Below, piece after piece: positions 56,948 to 64,000 of a stretch of DNA of 64,000 bases (positions are counted from its first letter, which is position 1; every line of letters starts with the position of its first letter). The stretch is from Mycobacterium sp. Aquia_213 (lineage in GTDB: Bacteria; Actinomycetota; Actinomycetes; Mycobacteriales; Mycobacteriaceae), in assembly GCF_026625985.1 (NCBI RefSeq), contig NZ_CP113116.1:1240001-1304000 (forward strand), in the 5' to 3' direction. Under the pieces are notes generated by a model. The model was not told the DNA's origin and did no database searches. It worked only from the letters and a program-made list of their open reading frames with translations. Made by a program: the position numbers and the translations under genes.

Positions 56948-58765
56948 TCAAGACGGTGTCGGACCACAGTCCAGGGCTACCGGCGTGCCGCGGCCTGCTG
57001 TTTTGACGGTCTCGCCAACCTGCGCCGGCTCGGCTTGATTTGACCAGTCCTTGCCGTCCTCCCGCACCGCCCACTCGTCGGCGTCGGCGTGCATGGTGTG
57101 TCCCGAGTCCGACGTCCGTGTCCGTGGGGCGCTGCGTTGTTCGGCGACGGTCCCGACTCGAGTGGAGCTCTCCCATACCGGGCGTGACCGAAAGCCCAAC
57201 TGGCGCATGCTCCACAACGTGCCCGCCAAACTTCGCACCGCGGCATTGAGCAGATCCGGGTGGTTGCTCTCGACCACCGACCAGGCGACCAGCTTGTCGT
57301 GGATCTTGTGCGAGTCGTCGCGCGGCGAACCGTATTTCCAGCCGTTGCGCCGGTAGTAGTCACACCAGTCCTCGTGCTCGGCCCTTGCCATGCTCATTGC
57401 CGAGTCGTGATCGAAGCCCATCAGAGCAAGTTGTTGCAACGGTGGTAATCCCGCCATGTCGCTTCCGGACAGCTGCGCGGGTGGGTTGCCCCAGGTGTTC
57501 CAGGTATGTCCGGCGATCTGTTCCACCATCCATAAGGCGTTGCGGACCTGGCGCCGGTTGGACCCGCGGTAGAACTCGTTGAGCTCGGCCCATGGCATCG
57601 CGGCGGGGGAGCGGGGGCCCTCCGGGTCGATCGTCGCGACGTAGCGCTCATGGATCAACCGTGCCGCGCGTTCCCACGCATCCTGGACTTGACCCTCGCG
57701 GGTGTCCAGCACCAGGGAGTAGGACTGCAGCAAACCGACAACCCGCGACGAATCGTCGGCGCCGCGGGCGCTTTGGTCCCAGGCGAAGATCGCCATATCG
57801 GGGAAGCGGGCGGCCAGCCTGGTACCGGTTGTCGCGGAATGGTTGTCCACCAAGATCACCGCACTGGTCGCGGGATCGGAATCGCCAATCAAACGCAGCA
57901 GAGTGGTTATCGTCGGCGCCTCGGCTATCGCGTCGATGGCTGGTCCCTGTGACATGAATCCGGCTTGCCGGCGGTAGAACTCGTGATCGCGCAAATACTC
58001 CTCGGCATCCCTGTCGACCAGGGTGAGGGCGGGCAGTGGGACCGTTCCGGGCGGGGTGTAGAAGTCGCGTTCCAGGGCGCGTTGGGTCAGGTCCGCGCAC
58101 AACGCCAGGGTCAATTGCGAAGTGCCGCAGACGAATACACGATTGTTTCGGCCCGTCGCGATGATGCCGTCGAGGAGCCGGCCCGCGGTCACCTCGTATT
58201 TACCGACCACATCGGCCGCCCATCGGGTGTCGGAGCCGCCGAATTGCTGGGCGCGCCACGCCTGGGCCAGCCAGGGGTCGTCCATCCGCACGATCAGGGG
58301 CAACCGCTGCTTGTGCGCCACCTCGGAGACTCGATCACCGATCACGTCCAGCCACAACAGGTTGACTGACGGGTCGGGCGTCATCAAGTAGAGCCGCGAC
58401 AAATGCCGCCACAACCGTAGCGACGCCAGGCTGGACGGGTTGTCGAAGTCGACCAGCACCACCCGGGCGCCCTGCATGCGGGCCCGCTGCGTGCGGTCAT
58501 TCGCGGTGTTGGTGATCACGACCAGGGTGCCGCGCCGGTCGAGCGTCCGCGCGACTGCGCCGATCATCGATTCGGTGTCGTCGTCGACACCGACGATGGC
58601 AGTGACGGACTCGGCGAGGTTGGCCCGCAGCCGGTCCAGCTGAGAGCGGAAGATCCCGGCCACGACGCCACCCAAACCGGTGAAGATCGCCGCCAACGCC
58701 GCCAACCGCGCTACTTGGAGTCCGACCGGGGTGACGCGGGCAAAGTTTCCCCGAAATGGTGGCAT
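56948..58765 (-). CDS. TrkA-N-type double Rossmann and RyR domain protein (main frame of a split gene)
   Basis: A 605-residue frame. A membrane helix at about 14-38 (GLQVARLAALAAIFTGLGGVVAGIF) leads to two nucleotide-binding Rossmann units in TrkA-N/KTN style (AIVGVDDDTESMIGAVARTL with VVLVDFDNPSSL; NNRVFVCGTSQLTLALCADL). Residues about 460-510 are a ryanodine-receptor (RyR) repeat: HEDWCDYYRRNGWKYGSPRDDSHKIHDKLVAW. The upstream frame clearly supplies the missing N-terminal membrane part, so this is the downstream part of one gene broken by a frameshift. Independent start at the local ATG is possible (AAGGG 13 bases upstream). Confidence 0.8.
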   Translation of the reverse strand: MPPFRGNFARVTPVGLQVARLAALAAIFTGLGGVVAGIFRSQLDRLRANLAESVTAIVGVDDDTESMIGAVARTLDRRGTLVVITNTANDRTQRARMQGARVVLVDFDNPSSLASLRLWRHLSRLYLMTPDPSVNLLWLDVIGDRVSEVAHKQRLPLIVRMDDPWLAQAWRAQQFGGSDTRWAADVVGKYEVTAGRLLDGIIATGRNNRVFVCGTSQLTLALCADLTQRALERDFYTPPGTVPLPALTLVDRDAEEYLRDHEFYRRQAGFMSQGPAIDAIAEAPTITTLLRLIGDSDPATSAVILVDNHSATTGTRLAARFPDMAIFAWDQSARGADDSSRVVGLLQSYSLVLDTREGQVQDAWERAARLIHERYVATIDPEGPRSPAAMPWAELNEFYRGSNRRQVRNALWMVEQIAGHTWNTWGNPPAQLSGSDMAGLPPLQQLALMGFDHDSAMSMARAEHEDWCDYYRRNGWKYGSPRDDSHKIHDKLVAWSVVESNHPDLLNAAVRSLAGTLWSMRQLGFRSRPVWESSTRVGTVAEQRSAPRTRTSDSGHTMHADADEWAVREDGKDWSNQAEPAQVGETVKTAGRGTPVALDCGPTPS

Positions 58766-59219
58766 CGCGTGGGTCGCCCTTGATCATCTGGGCGGTCTCC
58801 ATCAGCGGCGTGAAGAATGCCGGATGATCCGCGTCGTGACATCCCCAATACGCGCACAGGCCCAGGATCGCGCTGACGGTGAAGAGGACGGCGATGACGG
58901 TGAACGAAACACCGACCACCCGGTGGCTTGCGCTCGATCGGAAGGTCAGCACACACACGGCTGCCAGAAACGCCACCGAGATCGCGATTGTCACCGTCGA
59001 TCCGGGCCGGCCGAACCACCGCAAACCAGACGGTAGGGCGTCAACGATGGACGGCTGCAACTCCACCGCGGCCAGATAAACGACCAGCAGCAGGCCAGCC
59101 GCGGGCGCAACCCGCCGTCCTAGCGGCGCTGTTCTGGTGCGAGGCGGCCCCCAACGTCGAGTGATTTCCGGACGAGACGACGCCGGACGCGTTGGTTGCT
59201 CAATTCTCGCTGGTGGCAT
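58766..59219 (-). pseudogene. N-terminal membrane part of the RyR/TrkA-N protein (other frame)
   Basis: About 150 residues: a basic Pro-rich start, then three membrane helices (PAAGLLLVVYLAAVEL, TVTIAISVAFLAAVCVLTF, VVGVSFTVIAVLFTVSAILGLCAYW) and ETAQMIKGDPRDA. At that point the sense continues in the next frame as PPFRGNFARVTPVGLQVARL. Beyond the break this frame turns into Arg-rich shadow sequence. ATG is preceded by AAAGGA, a better initiation site than the one inside. The intact product would be about 755 residues, with four helices in an ion-channel-like arrangement. One extra base explains the break. Confidence 0.65.
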
Positions 59220-59259
59220 CTGCAGATCCTTTGGCTCGGACTCCTGGACCAGCGCATGT

Positions 59260-59275
59260 GTCGGTTATTCGACAC
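59260..59275 (-). promoter_or_regulatory. Shared operator-like site upstream of the RyR/TrkA-N gene
   Basis: On the minus strand it reads GTGTCGAATAACCGAC; with its flanks it forms the dyad GTGTCG-N6-CGACAC. It lies 40 bases before the start codon. An A+T-rich TTAATTAT element sits about eight bases upstream on the minus strand. It matches the sites before the IclR and TIR genes. Confidence 0.6.
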
Positions 59276-59479
59276 TGCATTCGATAATTAACGTAAGCGC
59301 GGTGGGTATAGCCGTCAAGTCCTCCGGCCGGGAGTAGCGACGGCGTTGGGCGTTTTTTCATCGACTGTTTGTCCGGACGCGGCTTTGCTAAGCGCGTTCG
59401 TGGGTCGGCACCGCGGCCGAGTTCAGCAGATCTCTTGCAGTGGAAGGGGTTTCAGACTGTCGGGTTGGCACCGACTTGC

Positions 59480-60391
59480 TCAGTGGCTGGGTGCGGTACC
59501 CATCTCGAGCCGCTTCTCCATGTCTCTGGCGGCCGCACGGAGTCGTTCGCCCAGAGAGCGCACGGTCGGTCCGTCCAGCTTCCCGAACGGCGTCACGCTT
59601 ACCGACATCGTCACTACGCCATTGGTGTCGAACAGGGGGGCGTTAATGGTGGCGATGTTGAGTGTGGTTCCGGAGCCCATTTCGCCCTCGAGCGCGTCAA
59701 TGATGGTCTCCTCGGCCAGGGTGTTCGCCAGCCGGGCGACGACGACATCGATCTCGCCATCACGGGTCAGGGCTTGCAAAGCCGCCCAGACTCGCATGGT
59801 CTCCCGACTCATTCTTTCCACCACATAGCGCCGCTGGCGGATCTCGCTGAACACGGTCTCAATCCGGCTGCGTAGCAGCGCGGTGGGTTCACCGATGGCT
59901 CGCAGCCATCCGTTCTGGGCTTCTGGACTCGCCCACGCGACAAAGTCTCGCCCAAACGGAGCCAACATGGGCAAACGCATCCCCCGAGTCACCGGATACC
60001 CAGCCGAAAGACCTTGACCGGCAACGTCAATGATCACCATCTGCTTGTCCTGCAGTTGGGTGAGCATGACCGGAATCTCTATATCGGAAGCCAGGCTCTT
60101 GAGTTCCGCACGCAATATCGATGCATCGGGCCTAGTCAGGGTGGCGAATCCCGGTCCCACGCTGTAACCGCCTGTCTGGGGGTCACGCGTTGCCCACTCA
60201 TGGGCCACCAAGGTGATCATGATCGCGTGTCCGGTCGCCCGGCTGAGCCCCAACCTTCGCGACATCTCCGCCAATGAGAATTGCCGGCGCGGTTCAGCAC
60301 TCAGCAGCTGCATCACCGCGATGACTCTCTCGGTGGGCGGAGACGGCATGGCCCGACCTGGCCGCCTCAGCCGACCATTGCCACGTGTCAT
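59480..60391 (-). CDS. IclR-family transcriptional regulator
   Basis: A 303-residue protein. A winged helix-turn-helix at about residues 20-80 (ERVIAVMQLLSAEP, FSLAEMSRRLGLSRATGHAIMITL) is followed by an IclR effector-binding domain (YPVTRGMRLPMLAPFGRDFVAWA, RQRRYVVERMS, MSVSVTPFG). ATG was taken; a second Met 14 codons later is possible. A 16-base site shared with the RyR and TIR genes lies 14 bases before its start, suggesting autoregulation. It is in the same strand run as its putative targets. Effector unknown. Confidence 0.83.
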   Translation of the reverse strand: MTRGNGRLRRPGRAMPSPPTERVIAVMQLLSAEPRRQFSLAEMSRRLGLSRATGHAIMITLVAHEWATRDPQTGGYSVGPGFATLTRPDASILRAELKSLASDIEIPVMLTQLQDKQMVIIDVAGQGLSAGYPVTRGMRLPMLAPFGRDFVAWASPEAQNGWLRAIGEPTALLRSRIETVFSEIRQRRYVVERMSRETMRVWAALQALTRDGEIDVVVARLANTLAEETIIDALEGEMGSGTTLNIATINAPLFDTNGVVTMSVSVTPFGKLDGPTVRSLGERLRAAARDMEKRLEMGTAPSH

Positions 60392-60404
60392 ATTTCCGGG
60401 ATAC

Positions 60405-60420
60405 GTCGAATATTCAACAC
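60405..60420 (-). promoter_or_regulatory. Shared operator-like site upstream of the IclR gene
   Basis: On the minus strand it reads GTGTTGAATATTCGAC, centred on the palindrome GAATATTC. It is the third member of the set and lies just before the IclR start codon, with TATGCT five bases upstream as a possible -10 element. Confidence 0.6.
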
Positions 60421-60473
60421 AAGCAAGCATAGGGCCCGCGAGTCGACCTGCCCATGTCGGCCGACCAGGTGTA

Positions 60474-61154
60474 CTAGCCGACGACCACTTGGATTTCTTC
60501 GCCCAGTTGATATCCCGGTGCCAGGGGCAGCGTGTCGCCGCTCCAGAACTTGCCCGGGTCGAACCAGTTGGCGTCCTTGTCGGTGACAAGCAGTCCCATC
60601 TCCTCGTAGGTGATCGCCACTGTCTCCGCGCAATAGGCCGTGGCCAGGCTTATCTTGCGCTCTTCCCGACGGCGTCGGGTCTGCTCGCGAACTTTCTTGT
60701 CCACCACCGGGATCCCGCGCACCCAGTCATAGGCGGTCGGCAACCTCCCGCGGAACCACCGGCCGGTCAGGCGTGCGGTGGTCGGAAACGCGGTGCCGTC
60801 CATCCGCGCGATCACCCGCAGCAGCTTGTCTTCCTGCTCGCGGGTGGCGTGCGGAGTCAGCTGGCGCAGCCAGCAGCGTTGGTGGTAGCGCTCGCCCCAC
60901 TGCAGGACGGCCTGGCGCAGATCGTTGAGCTGCACGCCGCGGTGGTTGGTTCCGGTCCACATGTCGACCAGCTTGTCGCCCAATTCGGCATGCCAGATCA
61001 GCGGCGGCAGGTCGTCGATGGCCACCGTCATGCCAACGTGATTCACCGGCGCGTTCGTCAACGTTTGGATCGCCCGGTCGGGTCCCGTTCGGCCACGGAA
61101 GAGCCAAAGATCGCCCGTCCGGGTCTCGTTCAGCGCCTGGTCAAGGGTGAGCAT
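60474..61154 (-). CDS. Permuted NlpC/P60-like (YiiX/C92 type) protein
   Basis: A 226-residue soluble protein. The start TRTGDLWLFRG and NAPVNHVGM (His39), together with the late AYCAETVAITYEEMG (Cys175), give the His-before-Cys order of the circularly permuted YiiX-like papain fold. Members are amidases or acyltransferases acting on peptidoglycan or lipids. It begins three bases after the carboxymuconolactone-decarboxylase gene, so it is in an operon with it and the SDR. It resembles Rv1118c by position only. Substrate unknown. Confidence 0.68.
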   Translation of the reverse strand: MLTLDQALNETRTGDLWLFRGRTGPDRAIQTLTNAPVNHVGMTVAIDDLPPLIWHAELGDKLVDMWTGTNHRGVQLNDLRQAVLQWGERYHQRCWLRQLTPHATREQEDKLLRVIARMDGTAFPTTARLTGRWFRGRLPTAYDWVRGIPVVDKKVREQTRRRREERKISLATAYCAETVAITYEEMGLLVTDKDANWFDPGKFWSGDTLPLAPGYQLGEEIQVVVG

Positions 61155-61157
61155 GGC

Positions 61158-61529
61158 TTAGGAGTTCGCCAGCACGGCACGCGCGACAGCGCGGGCACTG
61201 GCGGCCGCCGGATAGCCCGCATAGCCGGTCATGTGGTAGATGACCTCGCTGATTTCATCGATCGTCAAGCCATTGCGCAGCGCGATCGGGAAGTGTGCCT
61301 TCAGTTCCTCGGAGGCCCGCAACGCGATCAGCGCTCCCAGGGTGACCAGGCTGCGCGAGCGGCGGTCCAATCCGGGCCGCGTCCACAGCGATCCGAAGAC
61401 ATGATCGAGGCCCAGCTCGAGGAGTTCGCCGGCGACGCCGTCGTCACTAAGGCTGGTGGCGTTGTCCGGGATCAGGCCGGGCAGCATCTCCTTGAAGACT
61501 TCCAGGCCCTGAGCGCGCGCATCAGTCAT
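61158..61529 (-). CDS. Carboxymuconolactone decarboxylase family protein
   Basis: A 123-residue helical protein of the CMD/AhpD fold: LDRRSRSLVTLGALIALRASEELKAHF and the TIDEISEVIYHMTGYAGYPAA ending. The AhpD-type CxxC pair is absent, so lactone decarboxylase-like rather than peroxidase-linked activity is likely. ATG with AAAGGTGA upstream was chosen. An in-frame ATG six codons earlier overlaps the SDR stop (ATGA) and is an alternative. It lies between the SDR and the YiiX-like gene. Confidence 0.82.
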   Translation of the reverse strand: MTDARAQGLEVFKEMLPGLIPDNATSLSDDGVAGELLELGLDHVFGSLWTRPGLDRRSRSLVTLGALIALRASEELKAHFPIALRNGLTIDEISEVIYHMTGYAGYPAAASARAVARAVLANS

Positions 61530-61543
61530 CGGGTTATCACCTT

Positions 61544-62344
61544 TCATAAGGGTTTTCGGGAGATCTGGTAGTCGATGTAGCCGTCCCAGTCCTCGAGGCG
61601 ACGGCGCAACTCCTCGACCACTTGGGGATGGGTGGGCACGAAGAATCGGTTGTGCAGGATCGCGTCGGCGACCAGGTCCCCGACGGTCGCCGGGTCGAGC
61701 AAGTCGAACTGCTCGCCGGGAGTGCGCAGTGGGGCGCCGTCGCCGAAGGTCGGCACGTCGGCCGCGATATTCGTCAGCACCGGCCCCGGGCAGAGCAAGG
61801 TGACGCCAATGTTCTTGGGCCGCAGGTAGATTGCCAGCCCCTCGCTGATCTGGACGATCGCGGCTTTGGTTGCCGCATACGGCATTCGGTCGTAGGAGTA
61901 GGTGAAGAGTCCGGCGAAGGAGGCGGTGTTGACCAGATGTCCGCTGCCCTGATCCAGCAGCAGCGGCAGGAACGCGGCGTTGCTTCCGACCACCGACATC
62001 AGGTTGATGTCGAGGATGCGTTGCCACTCTGCGACGGGAATGTCTTGTGGCAGGCCGTTTGTCAGGACTCCGACGTTGTTGACCACGATGTCGACCCGGC
62101 CGAACCGCTGCAAACTCGCGTCTCGAATGCGTTCGAACGCGGCGGGATCCGACACGTCGGCGCGATGCGGTAGGACCGCGGCGCCCCGGTCGTTCAGCTC
62201 ATCGGCGAGCACTTGGATGCCCGCGTCGTCGCGGTCGACCGCCACGAGGTGGGCGCCCCGCTCGGCCAAGGTGTAGGCGATGGCACGACCGATGCCGCTG
62301 GCCGCTCCGGTGATGACGGCGACCTTGTCGCGAAGGGTGTCCAT
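61544..62344 (-). CDS. Short-chain dehydrogenase/reductase
   Basis: A 266-residue classical SDR. It has VITGAASGIGRAIAYTLAERG for nucleotide binding, VDRDD after the second strand favouring NAD(H), VNNVGVL, the catalytic TASFAGL and YAATKAAIV. It is the first gene of a three-gene run with the decarboxylase-like and YiiX-like genes. Substrate unknown; the joint run suggests breakdown of a cyclic or aromatic compound, which is only inference. Confidence 0.87.
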   Translation of the reverse strand: MDTLRDKVAVITGAASGIGRAIAYTLAERGAHLVAVDRDDAGIQVLADELNDRGAAVLPHRADVSDPAAFERIRDASLQRFGRVDIVVNNVGVLTNGLPQDIPVAEWQRILDINLMSVVGSNAAFLPLLLDQGSGHLVNTASFAGLFTYSYDRMPYAATKAAIVQISEGLAIYLRPKNIGVTLLCPGPVLTNIAADVPTFGDGAPLRTPGEQFDLLDPATVGDLVADAILHNRFFVPTHPQVVEELRRRLEDWDGYIDYQISRKPL

Positions 62345-62365
62345 GGCGGTAATAGCGTGTCAAGT

Positions 62366-62554
62366 ATGCGCAGCATTTGGAAGTGGATCGGCCTGGCCGG
62401 CGCCGCCGGTGTCGTCGCCGGGGGCGCGCTGGTCGTGCGTGATCAACGCAAACGCCGCGCCTACACCCCCGACGAGATCCGTTCGAGGCTGCATCAGCGG
62501 CTGGCGGAATCCGACGCCGGCTCGGGTTCGACCTCCACCGCGTATAAGCGATAG
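62366..62554 (+). CDS. Small single-pass membrane protein
   Basis: A 62-residue protein with one helix at the N-terminus (WIGLAGAAGVVAGGALVV) and a basic tail with TPDEIRSRLHQRLAESD. ATG just beyond the divergent SDR start. Its 3' end overlaps the convergent cyclase gene by 61 bases. No family recognised, but the clean helix and charged tail favour a real gene. Confidence 0.55.
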   Translation: MRSIWKWIGLAGAAGVVAGGALVVRDQRKRRAYTPDEIRSRLHQRLAESDAGSGSTSTAYKR

Positions 62555-63339
62555 CTGCCCGTAAAGCCCTTCAACTCGACGTCGCGGCCGTCGTCGAAGC
62601 CGATGTCGGCACAGCCGCTCAAGGCGTCGCGCACCGATTGGCTGACCAGGATCTCGCCGCCGACGGCTTGGGCGGCGACGCGGGCCGCCATCGCGACGTT
62701 GCGCCCGAACAGATCGTCGCCGCGGCGTACCGAGCGCCCCATGTGGATGCCGATTCGCACCCGAATCTCCTCGTGCCGCTTGCGTTTTGCGTCCTTGTGC
62801 AGTTCGTGCTGAAGGTCGATGCCGCAGCGCACCGCCTGTTCGGCCCGCGCGAAGGCGATCATGAAGCCGTCGCCCTGGCTCTTGACCACATGGCCGGACC
62901 GGCGCTTCACCAGCCCCGAGACGAGCTTGTCGTGCGAGCTGATCAGCCTGACCCAGGCCCGGTCGCCGATCCGTTCGTTGAGCGCGGTGGACTCCTCGAT
63001 GTCGGAGAACAGAATCACCACCCGCCCGTCGGGCGTCACCCGGGCGAGATCGGGGCGTTCGACCTCGGCCCAATCGGCGAGGTCTTCGATGTTGCTGCGC
63101 ACCGCCGCCCCGAACCCCTCCTTGAGCATCACGTTGGCGGTGTTCCACACCGTCTTGACGGCCCCGCGGCCTCCGGATATCAGCCGATTGCGAGCGTCGG
63201 CACGTTGCCTTAACTCCTCGGCTTCCTCGCGGCTACGAACAAGCAACCTCCAGATCACACCGAGTGCGCAGGCTTCGATCACGGCAACGCCGGCTAGGAC
63301 GTAGACCGCGATATGCAATGCATCACCCACGTCACGCAT
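62494..63339 (-). CDS. Membrane-anchored class III adenylate cyclase
   Basis: A 281-residue protein. One membrane helix (IAVYVLAGVAVIEACALGVIW) is followed by a linker and a class III cyclase domain from about residue 105. Metal aspartates (VILFSDIEEST and SQGDGFM), the substrate lysine in HVVKSQGD and the Asn/Arg of LFGRNVAMAARVA are all present, so it looks active. From memory, the M. tuberculosis gene at this place (Rv1120c) is a reduced cyclase-like protein. It is divergent from zwf. Confidence 0.83.
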   Translation of the reverse strand: MRDVGDALHIAVYVLAGVAVIEACALGVIWRLLVRSREEAEELRQRADARNRLISGGRGAVKTVWNTANVMLKEGFGAAVRSNIEDLADWAEVERPDLARVTPDGRVVILFSDIEESTALNERIGDRAWVRLISSHDKLVSGLVKRRSGHVVKSQGDGFMIAFARAEQAVRCGIDLQHELHKDAKRKRHEEIRVRIGIHMGRSVRRGDDLFGRNVAMAARVAAQAVGGEILVSQSVRDALSGCADIGFDDGRDVELKGFTGSYRLYAVEVEPEPASDSASR

Positions 63340-63463
63340 CCTTGCAAAGCACGCGATGGCTTCCGGTTGTCGGCCCTATCAGCAGTGTCTAGGGTTGAGT
63401 GCGATCACCCCCGGGTAGTGAATCTCAAGTGAACCGATCCGGTGACTTTTGGGAGGTTCGGTC

Positions 63464-64000
63464 TTGGCCGACGACGGCGGTGATTCGTCTAACCTGCTGG
63501 TGATCTTCGGAATTACCGGCGATCTGGCCCGCAAGATGACGTTTCGGGCGCTGTATCGGCTCGAGCGCCGCAACCTGCTGGACTGCCCGATCCTGGGTGT
63601 GGCGAGCGACGAGATCAGCGTCGAGGAGCTGATCGAGCGGGCGCGCGGCGCGATCAACGACGCCGGGGAGAAGATCGACGACGCGGTGTTCGATCGACTG
63701 GCCAATCGGTTGGACTACGTGCACGGCGACGTCACCGACCGCGATCTCTACCACCGGCTCGCCGAGATGATCGGTTCCGACTACCGCCCGCTGTATTACC
63801 TCGAGATGCCGCCGGCGTTGTTCGCGCCGATTGTCGAGGGCCTCGCAAGAGAGGGCCTGGTGCAACGCGCACGCGTCGCGGTGGAAAAGCCGTTCGGCCA
63901 CGACCTCGACTCCGCGCGCGAACTCAACGAGCGATTACACGCGGTGCTGGAGGAAGACCAAATCCTGCGGGTCGACCACTTCCTGGGCAAGCAGCCCGTG
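63464..64000 (+). CDS. zwf: Glucose-6-phosphate 1-dehydrogenase, N-terminal part (cut by window edge)
   Basis: The first 179 residues of the pentose-phosphate entry enzyme. It shows LLVIFGITGDLARKM (NADP-binding), YYLEMPPALFAPIV, VEKPFGHDLDSA and the active-site start RVDHFLGKQPV. It starts at TTG with GGGAGG seven bases upstream; the only other in-frame start is a TTG five codons earlier. It corresponds to zwf1 (Rv1121) and marks the right border of the accessory zone. Confidence 0.93.
   Translation, partial: MADDGGDSSNLLVIFGITGDLARKMTFRALYRLERRNLLDCPILGVASDEISVEELIERARGAINDAGEKIDDAVFDRLANRLDYVHGDVTDRDLYHRLAEMIGSDYRPLYYLEMPPALFAPIVEGLAREGLVQRARVAVEKPFGHDLDSARELNERLHAVLEEDQILRVDHFLGKQPV

Noticed and set aside
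58497..58765. Continuation of the N-terminal RyR-gene frame beyond the break
   Set aside because: The 89 residues are Arg/Gly/His-rich and mirror the coding frame that carries the Rossmann motif.

Overview
The window is a high-GC actinobacterial chromosome segment that I read as a Mycobacterium other than the M. tuberculosis complex. It holds mca (mycothiol amidase), lpqV, pra, echA8/echA9, fadA3, lipU, desA2, phoH2 and glpX in an order that, from memory, follows M. tuberculosis Rv1062 to Rv1121. GTG/TTG starts and short or overlapping gene junctions are common. Species cannot be named from this window. No rRNA, tRNA, CRISPR array or insertion sequence was seen.

Layout. 1-24 kb is mostly conserved core: two patatin-like enzymes flanking an alpha-oxoamine synthase, lpqV, a cysteine-dioxygenase-like/rhodanese pair, an acyl-CoA operon (echA9-echA8-membrane hydrolase), a Bax-inhibitor-like protein, fadA3, an SGNH esterase, lipU, the sulfur genes cbs and metB around pra, greA, and the mca operon. 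Hemolysin III and the short-chain prenyl diphosphate synthase follow. 22.7-27.1 kb (between the prenyl synthase and coaA) is variable: a membrane protein, two tandem paralogous O-methyltransferases and a small membrane protein. 27-47.5 kb is core again: coaA, glyA, desA2, phoH2 (with a candidate phoAT), a polysaccharide deacetylase, a membrane cyclase, fum, glpX, an AI-2E-type permease, a 3-beta-HSD-like gene with a KstR-type operator, xseB/xseA, ispH and ychF.

47.5-63.4 kb (between ychF and zwf) is an accessory zone with decaying genes. It holds a triply frameshifted Tat-type pseudogene, a VOC protein, two F420-type nitroreductase-fold proteins, SnoaL-like proteins, a membrane-anchored NlpC/P60-like protein, an ABM monooxygenase and a frameshifted Baeyer-Villiger-type monooxygenase. 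It then holds a TIR-transmembrane-14xWD40 protein, a membrane/TrkA-N/RyR protein split by a frameshift, an IclR regulator, a permuted NlpC (YiiX-like) protein, a carboxymuconolactone decarboxylase, an SDR, and a class III cyclase next to zwf.

The most interesting observation is a shared 16-bp imperfect palindrome (minus-strand consensus GTGYYGAATWWYCGAC). It lies directly upstream of the IclR gene, the RyR/TrkA-N gene and the TIR-WD40 gene. This suggests the three form one regulon: possibly a TIR-based signalling or immune module with a membrane RyR/nucleotide-binding partner and its own regulator. That grouping is inference; the motif and the domains are visible in the sequence.
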